Notes: a model not told the origin generated them from the letters alone. A DNA stretch of 64,000 nucleotides from Streptomyces sp. SLBN-118 (GCF_006715635.1 NZ_VFNP01000001.1:62001-126000); one strand, 5' to 3'; positions 16,416 through 26,191 are shown, counted from the stretch's first letter. A program made the numbers and translations.

Positions 16416-18023
16416 GTGGGCAAGGTTCACGTCTGGTTGCCCTCCCGCCGCGATGCGGCGGCCTGGGCGTACGCGGCAGCAGGGACCGCGGTGATCGTCA
16501 CCTATCTGGTCACCTCCTCCGCAGCGCGCTACATGCTCGGCGCGGTGATGTCTGCCTCGGTCGTCTTCGCGATCGTGGTGGGAGTGACCAGGAACAAGCC
16601 GCCATCGGTTCTTCCCTGGTACCTGTTGGCCGCGGCCATGGCACCGTACGCGGCGGCGGACACGATCTGGAGTCTCTACCAGGTCCGCGGCGTCGAGGTT
16701 CCGTTCCCGGGCGTGGCCGACTGGCTCTACCTGGGCGCCTACCTGTTGCTTGCCGCGGGCCTGGTGGCGCTGGCCAGGCAGCAGGCAGGCCGCCTGCACT
16801 GGGCGGGGCTGCTGGACGCGGGAATCGTCACGCTGGGGGCCGCCACTGTGTCCTGGGCGTTCATCATCGCCCCCTTCCTGCGCAGCGAGATGTCCGCGTG
16901 GCCGCTCGCAGTGTCCATCGCCTATCCCGTCACCGACCTGGTGCTGCTGTCCATCGCCGCGCGGCTGATGCTCACCACGGGCACGCGGACACCGTCGTTT
17001 CTTCTGGTCATCGGATGGCTGTTGGTTCTGCTCGCTGCCGACGGCCTGTACTACGGAACGCTGGCCACCGGGACCGTGATCCCGGAGGACGTGGCCGAAG
17101 TGGGCTGGATGGTCTCCTCCCTTCTGCTGGGGGCGGCGGCGCTGCACTCGTCCGTTGCCCGGCCGACACAGGTGGCGCAAGACCAGGAGAGGCTGTCCCG
17201 GCGGCGGCTGTCGATCCTGATCGCGCTCACCCTGCTGGGGCCCTTGATCGTGCTGGCCAATGCGGGTGGCGCCCAGGACCAGCCCGTGAACGTCAAGGTG
17301 ATCGTCGCCATGATGGCGAGCCTGTCGCTGCTGCTGGTGCTGCGCATCGCGTTCCTGGCCGGCTACGCCCAGGGCAGGGCCACCGAAGCACGGACGCACG
17401 CCGACGCTCTCGCAGAATCACTGCGAGAGCAGGCACTGCTCCAGGAGAAGCTGAGCTATCAGGCGACCCACGACCCGCTGACGGGTCTGGCCAATCGAGC
17501 ACTGCTGAACGAGCGCCTGGAGTCCGCTCTCGGCCGGTGCTCCGCCATTTCCCCCCGCGGACTGCTGATGCTCGATCTCGACGGCTTCAAGGACGTCAAC
17601 GACACCTTGGGGCACCCGGCCGGCGACGAGCTGCTGGTCGACGTCGCACAGCGGCTGACGGCCAGGGTCCGCAAGCAGGACCTGGTGGCCAGACTCGGCG
17701 GAGACGAATTCGCACTCCTCGTGGACAACGTGGACGAAAGCACACTGCACCACTACACCAAGCGGATCCTCGACGCGTTCAAAGACCCCTTCACCCTCGC
17801 CCAAGGCCATCTGGTCCACATGACAACAAGCATCGGAGCACGGAGCATCACCAGGCCGACCGCACCCTCAGACGCGCTGCGGGACGCCGACACCGCCCTA
17901 TACAGAGCCAAAACCGCAGGCAAGAACCAGGCCGCGTTCTTCGAACCCCCGCAGCAGTCTTCCTCTTCCACGCCACTGTGGGAGGGCGTCAGGCGGAGCA
18001 GAGGGGGACCTGAGAACTCCTGA
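16416..18023 (+). CDS. Membrane diguanylate cyclase (GGDEF)
   Basis: A protein of about 535 residues with eight to ten hydrophobic helices in the first 325 residues, a coiled segment (REQALLQEKLSYQATHDPLTGL), then a GGDEF domain with the intact active-site motif RLGGDEFALLV. An RKQD motif lies exactly five residues before GGDEF, matching the RxxD inhibitory c-di-GMP site. No EAL domain is present, so it is predicted to make c-di-GMP from two GTP with product inhibition. I chose GTG 16416 because AAGGAGG stands four bases upstream. An ATG at 16353 overlaps the kinase stop (ATGA) without such a site. Either way it is co-transcribed with the hybrid kinase. Confidence 0.9.
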   Translation: MGKVHVWLPSRRDAAAWAYAAAGTAVIVTYLVTSSAARYMLGAVMSASVVFAIVVGVTRNKPPSVLPWYLLAAAMAPYAAADTIWSLYQVRGVEVPFPGVADWLYLGAYLLLAAGLVALARQQAGRLHWAGLLDAGIVTLGAATVSWAFIIAPFLRSEMSAWPLAVSIAYPVTDLVLLSIAARLMLTTGTRTPSFLLVIGWLLVLLAADGLYYGTLATGTVIPEDVAEVGWMVSSLLLGAAALHSSVARPTQVAQDQERLSRRRLSILIALTLLGPLIVLANAGGAQDQPVNVKVIVAMMASLSLLLVLRIAFLAGYAQGRATEARTHADALAESLREQALLQEKLSYQATHDPLTGLANRALLNERLESALGRCSAISPRGLLMLDLDGFKDVNDTLGHPAGDELLVDVAQRLTARVRKQDLVARLGGDEFALLVDNVDESTLHHYTKRILDAFKDPFTLAQGHLVHMTTSIGARSITRPTAPSDALRDADTALYRAKTAGKNQAAFFEPPQQSSSSTPLWEGVRRSRGGPENS

Positions 18024-18220
18024 TGGTCGCCGCCTCCTCAACCGGCCCGGGCCCACGCCCACCAACCAGCTCAATCCGGCGTCCTCTTCACTCATGCACG
18101 CCCTCAAGACGGGCATTCGCCATGGGCCAGAGAATCCTGGCCTCGAGTCGGAGCGAGACAGTTCTTGACATGCCAGGTCGTGCAAACAGGCCAACCGGCG
18201 GTGGGCGTGTAAGCGTTCTT

Positions 18221-19575
18221 GTGTAAGTCCTTGATTTTCACTGGGCGCTGATGCGGTCTTCGAAGAACAGCGCGAACGCGTTGAGGGCGCTCTTCCAGTG
18301 TGCGGCGACGTGGTTGATGTCGCGCGCTTTGGGTTCGATCAGTTCCCGCACCGCGAGGTATAGCACCTTCAACGCGGCCTGTTCCGAGGGGAAATGACCG
18401 CGGTTGCGGGTGGTCTTGCGGAGCCGGGCGTTGATCGACTCGACCATGTTCGTGCTGTAGACGACCTTCCTTATCTCAGCGGGAAAGGCAAGGTAGGGCG
18501 TGAACTCGCTCCAGGCTGCCTGCCAGGTCTTCACGATCGCCGGGTAACGCTTGCCCAGGTCAGAGGCGGCGAAGGCGTCCAGGGCCTGCTCGGCGGCCTG
18601 CTCGGTCGGCGCCGTGTAGATCGCTTTGAGTGTCGGCACCAGTTTGGGATGGTCCCTCTTCGAGGCGAACCGCAGCGAGGCCCGCACCAGATGGATCACA
18701 CAAGTTTGAACCGTGGCCTTCGGCCAGGTCGCCTCCACGGCGTCGGGCAGCCCCTTGAGACCGTCGCAGGCGACGATGCACACGTCCTCGATGCCACGGT
18801 TGCGCAGCTCCGAGAGCACCGCCATCCAGGTCGTGGCGCCCTCGCCCTCGGCACCGACCCACAGGCCCAGCACGTCCTTGCAGCCGTCCATGTCGACACC
18901 CACGGCCACGTAGACCGGACGGCTCACCACCGATCCCGAGCGGATCTTCACCCACAGAGCATCGATGTAGATGATCGGCCACACGGCGTCCAGCGGCCGG
19001 TTCTGCCACGCGGCCAACTCGTCCACGACCGCGTCGGTCACCGTGCTGATCAGGTCCGGGGAGACCTCGACGCCGTAGATGGCCGCCAGGTGCGAGCGGA
19101 TGTCCCGCACACTCATCCCGCGCGCGTACAACGACAGGATCCGCTCGTTGAAGCCCGCCAGGCGCCGGGCACCTTTCGGCAGGATCCTCGGATCGAACGC
19201 TCCGTTGCGGTCGCGGGGAATGGCGACCGTCACCGCTCCGGCGTCGGTCAGCACCGTCTTGGGCGAGGTGCCGTTGCGGCTGTTGCCCGACCCGCGGCCG
19301 GCGGGATCGTGTTTCTCGTAACCCAGGTGGCCGGTCATCTCGGCTTCGAGGGCCCGCTCCAGCACGGCCCGGGTCACCTCGGTCAACAGCCCGCCCTCAC
19401 CCAGCAGGGCGGTCCCTGAGGCATCGGCACGGTCCATCAACCGCTCGACGACCTCATCCACCAGCTCATCCGGCTCGACCGCCGGATTCTCCTTCTCGCT
19501 CATGTCCGTCCGATCCGGAGGCCAGGGGACCCACTACGAGCCCCCGGGCCAACCTGTCACGTCACGGACTTACAC
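18221..19575. mobile_element. IS256-family insertion sequence
   Basis: A 1.35-kb element around an intact transposase. Both ends carry GTGTAAGTCC facing inwards (18221-18230 and the complement at 19566-19575), with TTGA and GTGA continuing the repeat. The exact outer limits are uncertain: I could not find matching 8-bp target duplications next to these repeats. Confidence 0.75.
18238..19503 (-). CDS. IS256 family transposase
   Basis: A 421-residue mutator-type transposase, full length for IS256. N-terminal region LLTEVTRAVLERALEAEMTGHLGYEKHDP, then NSRNGTSPKTVLTDAGAVTVAIPRDRNGAFDP, the DDE catalytic region with IIYIDALWVKIR and CDGLKGLPDAVEATWP followed by CVIHLVRASLRF, and the C-terminal VYSTNMVESINARLRKTTRNRGHFPSE, which carries the Glu. 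No frame break or missing catalytic residue was seen, so the copy could be active. It separates the signalling genes on the left from the conflict-type genes on the right. Confidence 0.96.
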   Translation of the reverse strand: MSEKENPAVEPDELVDEVVERLMDRADASGTALLGEGGLLTEVTRAVLERALEAEMTGHLGYEKHDPAGRGSGNSRNGTSPKTVLTDAGAVTVAIPRDRNGAFDPRILPKGARRLAGFNERILSLYARGMSVRDIRSHLAAIYGVEVSPDLISTVTDAVVDELAAWQNRPLDAVWPIIYIDALWVKIRSGSVVSRPVYVAVGVDMDGCKDVLGLWVGAEGEGATTWMAVLSELRNRGIEDVCIVACDGLKGLPDAVEATWPKATVQTCVIHLVRASLRFASKRDHPKLVPTLKAIYTAPTEQAAEQALDAFAASDLGKRYPAIVKTWQAAWSEFTPYLAFPAEIRKVVYSTNMVESINARLRKTTRNRGHFPSEQAALKVLYLAVRELIEPKARDINHVAAHWKSALNAFALFFEDRISAQ

Positions 19576-19805
19576 GATCTTTCAGGCACACCCCCAGAAG
19601 CGTGCGGCGTGGCTGGTCAGGCCGCGCGGACGGTATGGACCTGACCGGTGCAGGCTGAGAAGGGCTTACGTCGCGTTGGAACTGGGGGAGGGGGGAACCG
19701 CTTCGGGTAGTGCGCTGCGCTGGATGGCACCATGGGGCTCCGCGCGAGCGCCGTGTCCTCGTCGTGTGTCGGGGGCGTGGCTGCTGCGCACGTTCGTGGC
19801 TACGA

Positions 19806-21278
19806 TCAGCGTGCTGACCCCGGCCCGTAGGTCGACGCCGCATAACTGAGGAAGGCGAGGCCAAGTAGCTCGTCGGGGTCCTCGGTGCGTGTCGGTAGGT
19901 CGTCGTGAAAGTCCGTGACGAGTCTGCACGCCATAGGCCGCAACCGAAGCCACAATCGCTCGGCGTCGGGTGTTTCGCCACACACGTTGTGCTTGGCCAA
20001 CTCCTGATGGATGTACTCCATGAGAAGGCTTAACAGCAGATGGCCCGACTCGACTTTACGAATGTCAACCCCGATGACCTCGGTGAGGTGGACCACACAG
20101 ACGTCGTCGAACAGGGACACCAACGGGTTGACCCGGGGTACATTCCGCACGCTACCCAGTCCCGCCTCAACCCTTGAGCGTTGTGCGAACTCGTCCTGGA
20201 ACCTGCGGAGCACGAAGGCCAAATATGAGTAGCGTGGGTCGGCTGCGCGGGCCCCGTTGCCTGCCCGTTCGGCGTTGCCGAACAGGCCGTATCGGCCATT
20301 GAGGGTGGCGCCTGCGAGCATCTCGTAAACCTGGACGGTGTCTAGCGTTCCCGCAATGGGGGATTCGAGCCTGTCCGAGCGGCGCTGGGGGTCGGCGGCT
20401 GCCGCCCGGCTTGCGTCCCATCGCATGGTCGGCAACGCCGCTTCAATGGGCACGTTGGCGTCCAGGTCGAGGGCGGGATCGCACGGGCCGGACAGGGCGA
20501 AGAGGGCAAGACGCTTATGTGCCTCCATGTTGACGAGGTCATTGAGGTCACCCATGTCCCGGTAGCGCATCCGGGCGTTACGCCAATCGAGCCACCACTG
20601 GACCGCTGCCGGCCAGCGCTTCTCAACTGTGGTTAGGACCCACAGACGCTCCCAGATCATGGCGGAGCGCTCAAGGATGTCGACGGTGCCGAACGAGCAG
20701 CGGTGTGGTACCGAGACGGCGGCGGGAGCGTCAGAGTTGATCGTGGTGAACCGCCACGTTGTCTCCAAGTCGAAGCGCTTCCGAAGGATGTCAAGGACCT
20801 CATTGCCCTCGTCTGCCAACTGGGCACAGGTAAGGCCGGGCGGAGCGCCGCTCCAGAGGTAGTCCCGGAACCGGACGAGCCGATCGAGTTCTTCAACGGT
20901 GCATCGCACCATCCGATGGGTGCGCACCTCGTCTAGTCCGACCGGGACCCCTAGCGAAGTACCGCGGCAATGCTCGACGAGCGGCGTGCCAACGGGAGGG
21001 TGCCCGAACTGCGGCACGAGGGCCCTGGCGTCGATCGTGATCGCGACGTCGATACGCCAGAGCAGGAGCCCGAAGGGTGTCGTCATGACGTCCACCCGAT
21101 GCATGTGCTCGTGCGCCTCGGTGAAGTAGGCCCTCAGGTGGGCGTCAGTGGGCTCCTTCAACGAACCACGGCGCTCCTTCCACTTCCTGAGCTCAAGCAG
21201 TTGCTCCCAAGTGCCGGACACCTCGATGATGTCCGAACTTGTCCGGTAGACACCGTGCGGCGTGAAGTGTTCAGGCAC
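19806..21278 (-). CDS. Unknown protein with HEXXH motif
   Basis: A 490-residue soluble protein of unknown family. Near residue 45 it carries YFTEAHEHMHRVDVMTTPFG, where HEHMH fits HEXXH, the zinc-binding motif of gluzincin-type metalloproteases. The rest is rich in Trp, Arg and Asp with long helical segments; no membrane helix. A third zinc ligand could not be assigned, so protease activity is inference. The GTG start overlaps the stop of the upstream gene by eight bases, so the two are translated together. The codon use is a little less GC-biased than the neighbours, suggesting horizontal gain. The gene ends about 230 bases from the IS256 element. Confidence 0.75.
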   Translation of the reverse strand: MPEHFTPHGVYRTSSDIIEVSGTWEQLLELRKWKERRGSLKEPTDAHLRAYFTEAHEHMHRVDVMTTPFGLLLWRIDVAITIDARALVPQFGHPPVGTPLVEHCRGTSLGVPVGLDEVRTHRMVRCTVEELDRLVRFRDYLWSGAPPGLTCAQLADEGNEVLDILRKRFDLETTWRFTTINSDAPAAVSVPHRCSFGTVDILERSAMIWERLWVLTTVEKRWPAAVQWWLDWRNARMRYRDMGDLNDLVNMEAHKRLALFALSGPCDPALDLDANVPIEAALPTMRWDASRAAAADPQRRSDRLESPIAGTLDTVQVYEMLAGATLNGRYGLFGNAERAGNGARAADPRYSYLAFVLRRFQDEFAQRSRVEAGLGSVRNVPRVNPLVSLFDDVCVVHLTEVIGVDIRKVESGHLLLSLLMEYIHQELAKHNVCGETPDAERLWLRLRPMACRLVTDFHDDLPTRTEDPDELLGLAFLSYAASTYGPGSAR

Positions 21279-21801
21279 GGACAGACAGGCCGCCTTCTCC
21301 GTCGGCCAGCACGCCCCTCGCAATGAGGCTGTCCACGTCCACCCCGAAGGGGGCGAGGTCCTCGCGTGAGGTCGTGATGCCACGACGCCGGTTTTCCCTG
21401 ATCAACCTGGCGGCCTCTCGCTCCGCGGGAGAGAGGATGGTCGCCGCGTCGTGGACGGTCTGGACGAGCTGTACGGCATTGACGAGACCCCCGGGATTGA
21501 GAAGGGCGAGCGCGACGGCGAGCGCAACCGCATGCTCGACCAGCTTCAACGCTGATTCACGTAGCCGCAGGTGGACCCGGGCAACGATGAGGTGAGCCTC
21601 GGACGCGCTGTCAGCCGACTCGGTGTACTCGACCGCCCCGCCAAGAGCCTCGACGAGCTCAGTGACCGCCGCCTCAAGGTCCGAACGTCCAGTCACATTT
21701 TCGAACGAGGCGAGGTCCGAGGGGTCAAGGCCGGCCCGCCGTGCCAGGCCTTCCGCGAGAGTGCCGTCCCATTCGTCTTCGACCCACTCGCCGTCGCTCA
21801 T
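21271..21801 (-). CDS. Unknown protein, partner of HEXXH gene
   Basis: A 176-residue acidic protein (MSDGEWVEDEWDGTLAEG...). It contains a helical hydrophobic central part (HAVALAVALALLNPGGLVNAVQLVQTVHDAATIL) and ends with a small winged-helix-like or linker region (TTSREDLAPFGVDVDSLIARGVL). Its 3' end overlaps the start of the HEXXH gene, which marks a two-gene unit. The pairing recalls toxin-antitoxin or regulator-protease pairs, but no family was recognised. The ATG is favoured over an earlier in-frame start because the preceding 29 residues have shadow-like composition. Confidence 0.7.
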   Translation of the reverse strand: MSDGEWVEDEWDGTLAEGLARRAGLDPSDLASFENVTGRSDLEAAVTELVEALGGAVEYTESADSASEAHLIVARVHLRLRESALKLVEHAVALAVALALLNPGGLVNAVQLVQTVHDAATILSPAEREAARLIRENRRRGITTSREDLAPFGVDVDSLIARGVLADGEGGLSVRA

Positions 21802-22126
21802 GAGCGGATCACCGGAGCCAGCTGCTTCCCACCGAGGCTCCCGATGTCGCCCCAACCGCTCTGCCCCGGAATTGGCCAACCTGGGCAATTCTCACCCAGC
21901 GGGCACCCCCACTTGGCCGTCTGGCATCTCGACATAATCATCACCGCCGTTACTTTCAGTACATATCTGTAGCTCAAAGTAGTCGAGGTCACGCGCCGGT
22001 CGATCCTTCCCACGCCGTGTCGGCCTGTCCGTGTGGTTCGAACCATGGGACGTCGCCTGCAGGCCGGAATAGTCTCTCTCGGCGGGGGACTCCGTGGGGT
22101 GAAGTCCGGACTTCGTCAGCGGTTCG
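21802..22126. other. Intergenic stretch, likely promoter of the HEXXH pair
   Basis: It is less GC-rich than its surroundings (for example TTTCAGTACATATCTGTAGC), as expected of a promoter, and separates the end of the ABC-3C block from the HEXXH pair on the same strand. No specific motif could be assigned. Confidence 0.4.
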
Positions 22127-24101
22127 TCAGGGAGTGGCTTCGTCGATCCACGATTGGGGAATCAGCCGCTCCCCGCCGCGCCAGTTGTGCGTGACAGAGG
22201 CTTGGAACCAGTCCTCTGGCAGGTTGGCGTGGTCGCAGACGATCACTTGCATGTGGGGGGCGAGTTCGCGGACGACGTCGTAGATGAGGCGGAAGAGTCG
22301 GTTGACTGCTTCGCGGTCGCTGTCCTGGCCTGGTCTGCCTGTGCTCTGTTCGACTTCTGAGCGGTACCAGACCTGGGTGGGCTGGTCGAGCATGAGAATC
22401 CGTGGGACCGGACGGTTCTGTCGGACGAAGTAGCGGTGTAGCGCGAGATGGGCGACCAGGTGGTAGCCGATCCAGTTCTCGCCGCTTCCGATGCGGAACA
22501 GGGGGGCGGGGCCTTGCTCGGTGTCGGTGACGACCGTGAGGCGGCTGAGATCGAGGCGGACGCTTCCGCCAGCGTGCTCCAACTCCAGCCGATCGGCCCA
22601 GCTGGTCATGTCCTGGCTGATCGTCATGAGGCGTGAGGTGAGCTGCTCGCGTTCCTCCGCGGGGTTGAGTTGGTCCTCCAGCAGCGCGACCCGGGACATC
22701 GCTGATTCGTGCAGCAGCTTGAGCCGGGCGAGCTCCGTGTCGGAACTGCCGGGAAGCGCGGCGAGCGTGGCGTGGATGCGGCCCCGCGTGAAATCGAGCC
22801 GTGCGGTCTCCGGGAGCTGCTCGGTCGCCGATTGGCTGGCGGTCAATGCCCGGATAGCTGCTTCCGCCGCCCTCAATTGGTCGCGTAGCTGCGCTGCTTT
22901 CCATCCAGTTCTTCCAGGGCCGCGCGCCTGGCGGGACGCGCCGAATCGACCCCGCTGAGCTGGTCGCTGAGGCGTTGCAGGCTCTGGTTCAGTTGCGCCG
23001 TGGTGGGGTCGGGCTCGGCGAGTTCCGATCCGCACACCGCGCATGCCGTGGGATCGTCGCCGCGGCCTGCGGTGACAGTCGGCTGGTCGCCGTTGGGGGA
23101 CAGTCCCAGCAGGTTCAGGCTGGCCAGGCGCGCGGTCTGCACCTGCACCGCGCTGGTGAAGTCGGTCTCGGCGTAGTTCTGTTGGAGCAGGATCTCGCGT
23201 TCAGCTGCGATGCCACGCAGGCTGTCGCGCAGAGCATCGCAGTCGCGCTGCAGGGTCGCGACCCGGCTTGCGGTCGCGCTGTCAGGTGCCTGCAGGAGGG
23301 CGACCGCGGTGACTGCGGCGTGCAACGCTCCGATCATGGTGGGCCGGTCCGGTGGCTCCTCGGAGTCGACCATGGCGAGAGCGTACGCCTCGCGCCACAG
23401 TGCCGTCAGGCTGGCGTCGGCCGCCTGAGCGGCCTGCTCCGCGTGGCGGTATGCCGTTTCTGCGTCTCGCAGTTCGCGGCGTGCTGCGGTGAGTTGGGCG
23501 CGCTTGAGCGCCTGGTCGCGCGGCACCGCCCCAATGAAGTAGGGAATGGTGTCTTTGAGGGTCTGCGCCATGCCCTGCTCGCCCTGCCGGTGGAACAGCA
23601 GGTCGCGATCCGCGATTTCGCTCTGCCGCTGCAGGCACAGCAGCGCCGCGTGGCCGATGTGTGCCTCGACGGCGTAGCGAGAGGACCATGCGGGCGGCTC
23701 GTGCAGGTTCTCCTCGATGCCAATGCGCCGGCCCAACTGCTCGCGCACCGCGTTGGAATCCGAGTTCACTTCGAGTTCGGCGAACTCAAGCGGCTCCAGG
23801 TCTGCGCCGAACTGCAGCATGGCCCGCTGCGTCGACGCCTTGCCTGGCAGGGTGCGGGCCTGGCCACGAAGGCCCGGCCGCCGTCCAGGTCGAAAAGAGC
23901 CGCGTACCAGGACACGGTGCTGGTGATGGGTCCGACGGGCATCTGCATCGTGTCGCGGCCCAGGCAGTACTCGACAATGTCGAGCAGCGCGCTTTTGCCG
24001 GTCTTGGACTCCCCCGTCACGACATTGAGAGCTCCTGGCGTGAACTCCAGGACTCGGCGGGCACCGGTGGTGCTGTACAGAATGACGGAGAGTAGCTGCA
24101 C
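22127..24101 (-). pseudogene. ABC-3C system ATPase, DUF3732 (two apparent frameshifts)
   Basis: SMC/Rad50-like ABC ATPase of the DUF3732 family, about 660 residues when rejoined. It starts [20 protein letters not shown], with Walker [20 protein letters not shown]. The middle is coiled coil ([24 protein letters not shown]) with a CxxC pair (CAVCGSE) at the hinge position. The C-terminal half has [21 protein letters not shown], the Walker B/D-loop [12 protein letters not shown] and [14 protein letters not shown]. One base appears missing near 23851 (in a G/C run) and another near 22900. Both halves remain perfectly family-like, so either the gene has just decayed or the sequence is wrong there. 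It is last in the effector - middle component - ATPase order. Confidence 0.85.
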
Positions 24102-24106
24102 GGTGA

Positions 24107-24641
24107 TCAGGGTGCCACGCCGAGGACTGCGAAGACAGTAGCTGTGCTGTCGGTCTTCGCCAGCCAGCGGCCGACGAAGTTCGTCCTGCGCAGGATGTCG
24201 TCAAGCTCGTCGGGCATGCGGAACCCTCTGGGCCTTCGAATCCTTCCCCGCAAGCAGTCGGTCTCAAAGGTGAGGACACCGTGCGAGACGCCGAACCGCA
24301 GGCCCTCCCTCACCGGGTCGACCAGGGTCCTGGGCGCGCGGCGGGAAGCCGGCCCGCAGCACCGGGTTGCGCGAGGTCCAGCTCGTCAGGTGGGTCCGGG
24401 TGTTGGAGGGAAGCGCCATCCGGGTTTTGCGGTGCAGCACCAGGGGGGCGACGACGAACGACAGCGGCCATGGCATCCCGTGGTCGGACTCCTTGCGGTA
24501 GCCGTCGGCGGCGGTGGCCAGGACCGCGGAGATGAGCGCCGGGTTAAGCATCGCCGCCACGATCGGCGGCCGATCCGCCCACGCCGTCAAAGCGTCCCCC
24601 CTACTGTGCGCGCGGCCCCGGCGGGTAGAACGCCCGCTCAT
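24107..24641 (-). pseudogene. ABC-3C middle component (one apparent frameshift)
   Basis: About 178 residues when rejoined. The N-terminal part LTAWADRPPIVAAMLNPALISAVLATAADGYR and PWPLSFVVAPLVLHRKTRMALPSNTRTHLTSW is the pattern of the three-component ABC system middle component. Near 24330 there is one base too many; past it the frame [20 protein letters not shown]...[23 protein letters not shown] completes the family. The ATG overlaps the effector stop (ATGA) and the stop is five bases before the ATPase GTG, so the operon is tightly coupled. In these systems the middle component is thought to link the ATPase to the effector. Confidence 0.8.
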
Positions 24642-25825
24642 GCGTTGACCTGCAGCAGCTCTTGGATGCGGCTTTCGAAGTCGGGATGCCAGCCGACCCG
24701 TCCGGTGTCCGCCAAAATGTGGCGCTTCCCGCGCGCGAAGAACGGGTCGTTGTAGCGGGAGCGGACGGTGATCCCAGTTTGGGCCAGCAGCTGTCGCAGC
24801 AGCATTTTCCCCGCGTCCTGCTTCGCGGCATCGTCGGCGTCATCATCGAGGCCATCGAGCATCCACTCGAATTCACGCTCCCACTCGTCGACCAGCTCGG
24901 CCTCGAACCTGGTCAACTCAGAGACACCAATGAGGTCCTCGTCCAGCCACCGCACCGTCTGCGTATAGGCACGGTAGTAGTCCACGATCGCCTTCTGCAG
25001 GTTGCGGGGAGGATAGGCCACCCACTGCATCTGCTGCACGAACGGATGAGTCCGGTACTCCTCAGCGACCGTGTCGGCATCGACGCCCGTCAACTCCACC
25101 AGGGTGGGCAGAGTGTCACGGGTGAACTGGTCGCGGATATCCGCGATCGCCGCCTGTGCCGCCCCCACGTCGAGGCCACGCAGCCGGCGCTGCAGCATCG
25201 CCAGCGCCTGCTCGTCCCACCAGCGCCAGACCATCGCCAAGAACAGGTCCTCGTGCCCGGTCGGCAACGCCCACTGCAGGTGCCCCCGTACCAGCGCTGG
25301 CACATCCTCGATGTGCTCGGATCCGTCAACGATCTGGATCCTGGACACGAGCGTGCGACGGTCGGCCTGATCCAGCGCCAGGAACTGCCCGCGAGCTACC
25401 TCGGTCTCCTTCGAGGTCGCTTCGCGTGCCACGGACTCCAGTAGGCCCAGAGCCGCCTCCTCGTCGCGCGTCTGCGGGCGCAGAGCCGCGACGGCTGTAC
25501 CTTCCCCCGCAACCTGAGTGGTGACCAGCACCAGTTCAGGACCAGCGGAGTCGCCGGGCACGGCAGTATCCATCCAGACCTTCAGAGTCCGCCACACATC
25601 GGTCGCCGAGTCCGTCAGCGCCCTATGGCTGCTCTGGTGGTGCTTGACCTGCAGCAACTGCGTCGCGGTGCCCTCCTGCTCCCACGCGACGTCATCGTGC
25701 AACTCCAACGTGATCGCCGCATCGGGGCGGCTCGCCCCGGACCGCAGCAGCTCCACCAGCGCCCACCACGTCTGATGCTGGTAGCCAATCGCACTTGGAG
25801 CAGCGCTATGCGAAGCCTGGGCCAT
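24638..25825 (-). CDS. ABC-3C effector, nuclease-like N-terminus with CTD7-like tail
   Basis: A 395-residue protein, frame intact. The N-terminus (SAIGYQHQTWWALVELLRSG, ITLELHDDVAWEQ, LLQVKHH) fits the restriction-endonuclease fold seen in Cap4/DUF4297-type effectors, with the E-D-QxK active-site pattern. The C-terminus (YYRAYTQTVRWLDEDLIGVS, FEAELVDEWEREFEWML, then ITVRSRYNDPFFARGKRHIL and GRVGWHPDF) matches the ABC-3C C-terminal domain type I know as CTD7. The predicted role is a DNA nuclease triggered through the ATPase and middle component, as in ABC-3C conflict systems. The ATG has GGAGG directly against it; a GTG 30 bases earlier is possible. Confidence 0.85.
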   Translation of the reverse strand: MAQASHSAAPSAIGYQHQTWWALVELLRSGASRPDAAITLELHDDVAWEQEGTATQLLQVKHHQSSHRALTDSATDVWRTLKVWMDTAVPGDSAGPELVLVTTQVAGEGTAVAALRPQTRDEEAALGLLESVAREATSKETEVARGQFLALDQADRRTLVSRIQIVDGSEHIEDVPALVRGHLQWALPTGHEDLFLAMVWRWWDEQALAMLQRRLRGLDVGAAQAAIADIRDQFTRDTLPTLVELTGVDADTVAEEYRTHPFVQQMQWVAYPPRNLQKAIVDYYRAYTQTVRWLDEDLIGVSELTRFEAELVDEWEREFEWMLDGLDDDADDAAKQDAGKMLLRQLLAQTGITVRSRYNDPFFARGKRHILADTGRVGWHPDFESRIQELLQVNA

Positions 25826-25873
25826 CCTCCGAGTTTCCACCGGCACAACGATCACGTCCAGCCGACGGACAGG

Positions 25874-26191
25874 TCATTCGATATCGACATGACGGAGTCC
25901 TTCAATTTCGTCGGCCGGGAGCCCCGCCCTGGAGCCCCATAGCCACACTGCGGCACGGGCGGCTCCGCCACCCGCTTGTGGCTGACTGCGGATGTCCAAG
26001 GTCAGCTGGGCCTCGATGGTTGGCGCCACGGTCCCCTTGAGGTCCTTCAACGGGATGCCAGGGTGAATGTCGAATCGCACCTGCCACCGGGCGAGGTCGG
26101 GGATGAGTTGCGCGGAGGTCCGCACAGGACTCCTGACGGCGGCGGAGGTTTCCTGGTCGGCTTCTCGCCTTGTCGGTGCCGATTGCCGCAT
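25874..26191 (-). CDS. Unknown small protein between Hedgehog-like and ABC-3C genes
   Basis: A frame of 105 residues; the last 80 (LIPDLARWQVRFDIHPGIPL...RAGLPADEIEGLRHVDIE) have coding-like codon use. The first 25 are less convincing and there is no ribosome binding site at the ATG, so the true start may lie elsewhere or the 5' part may be damaged. No family recognised. It sits between two interesting units on one strand, 48 bases before the nuclease effector start. Confidence 0.45.
   Translation of the reverse strand: MRQSAPTRREADQETSAAVRSPVRTSAQLIPDLARWQVRFDIHPGIPLKDLKGTVAPTIEAQLTLDIRSQPQAGGGAARAAVWLWGSRAGLPADEIEGLRHVDIE

Noticed and set aside
18394..19419. Plus-strand open frame of 341 codons
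   Set aside because: Antisense to the IS256 transposase.
18213..19583. 8-bp target duplication around IS256
   Set aside because: The bases next to the inverted repeats do not match, so no duplication is claimed.
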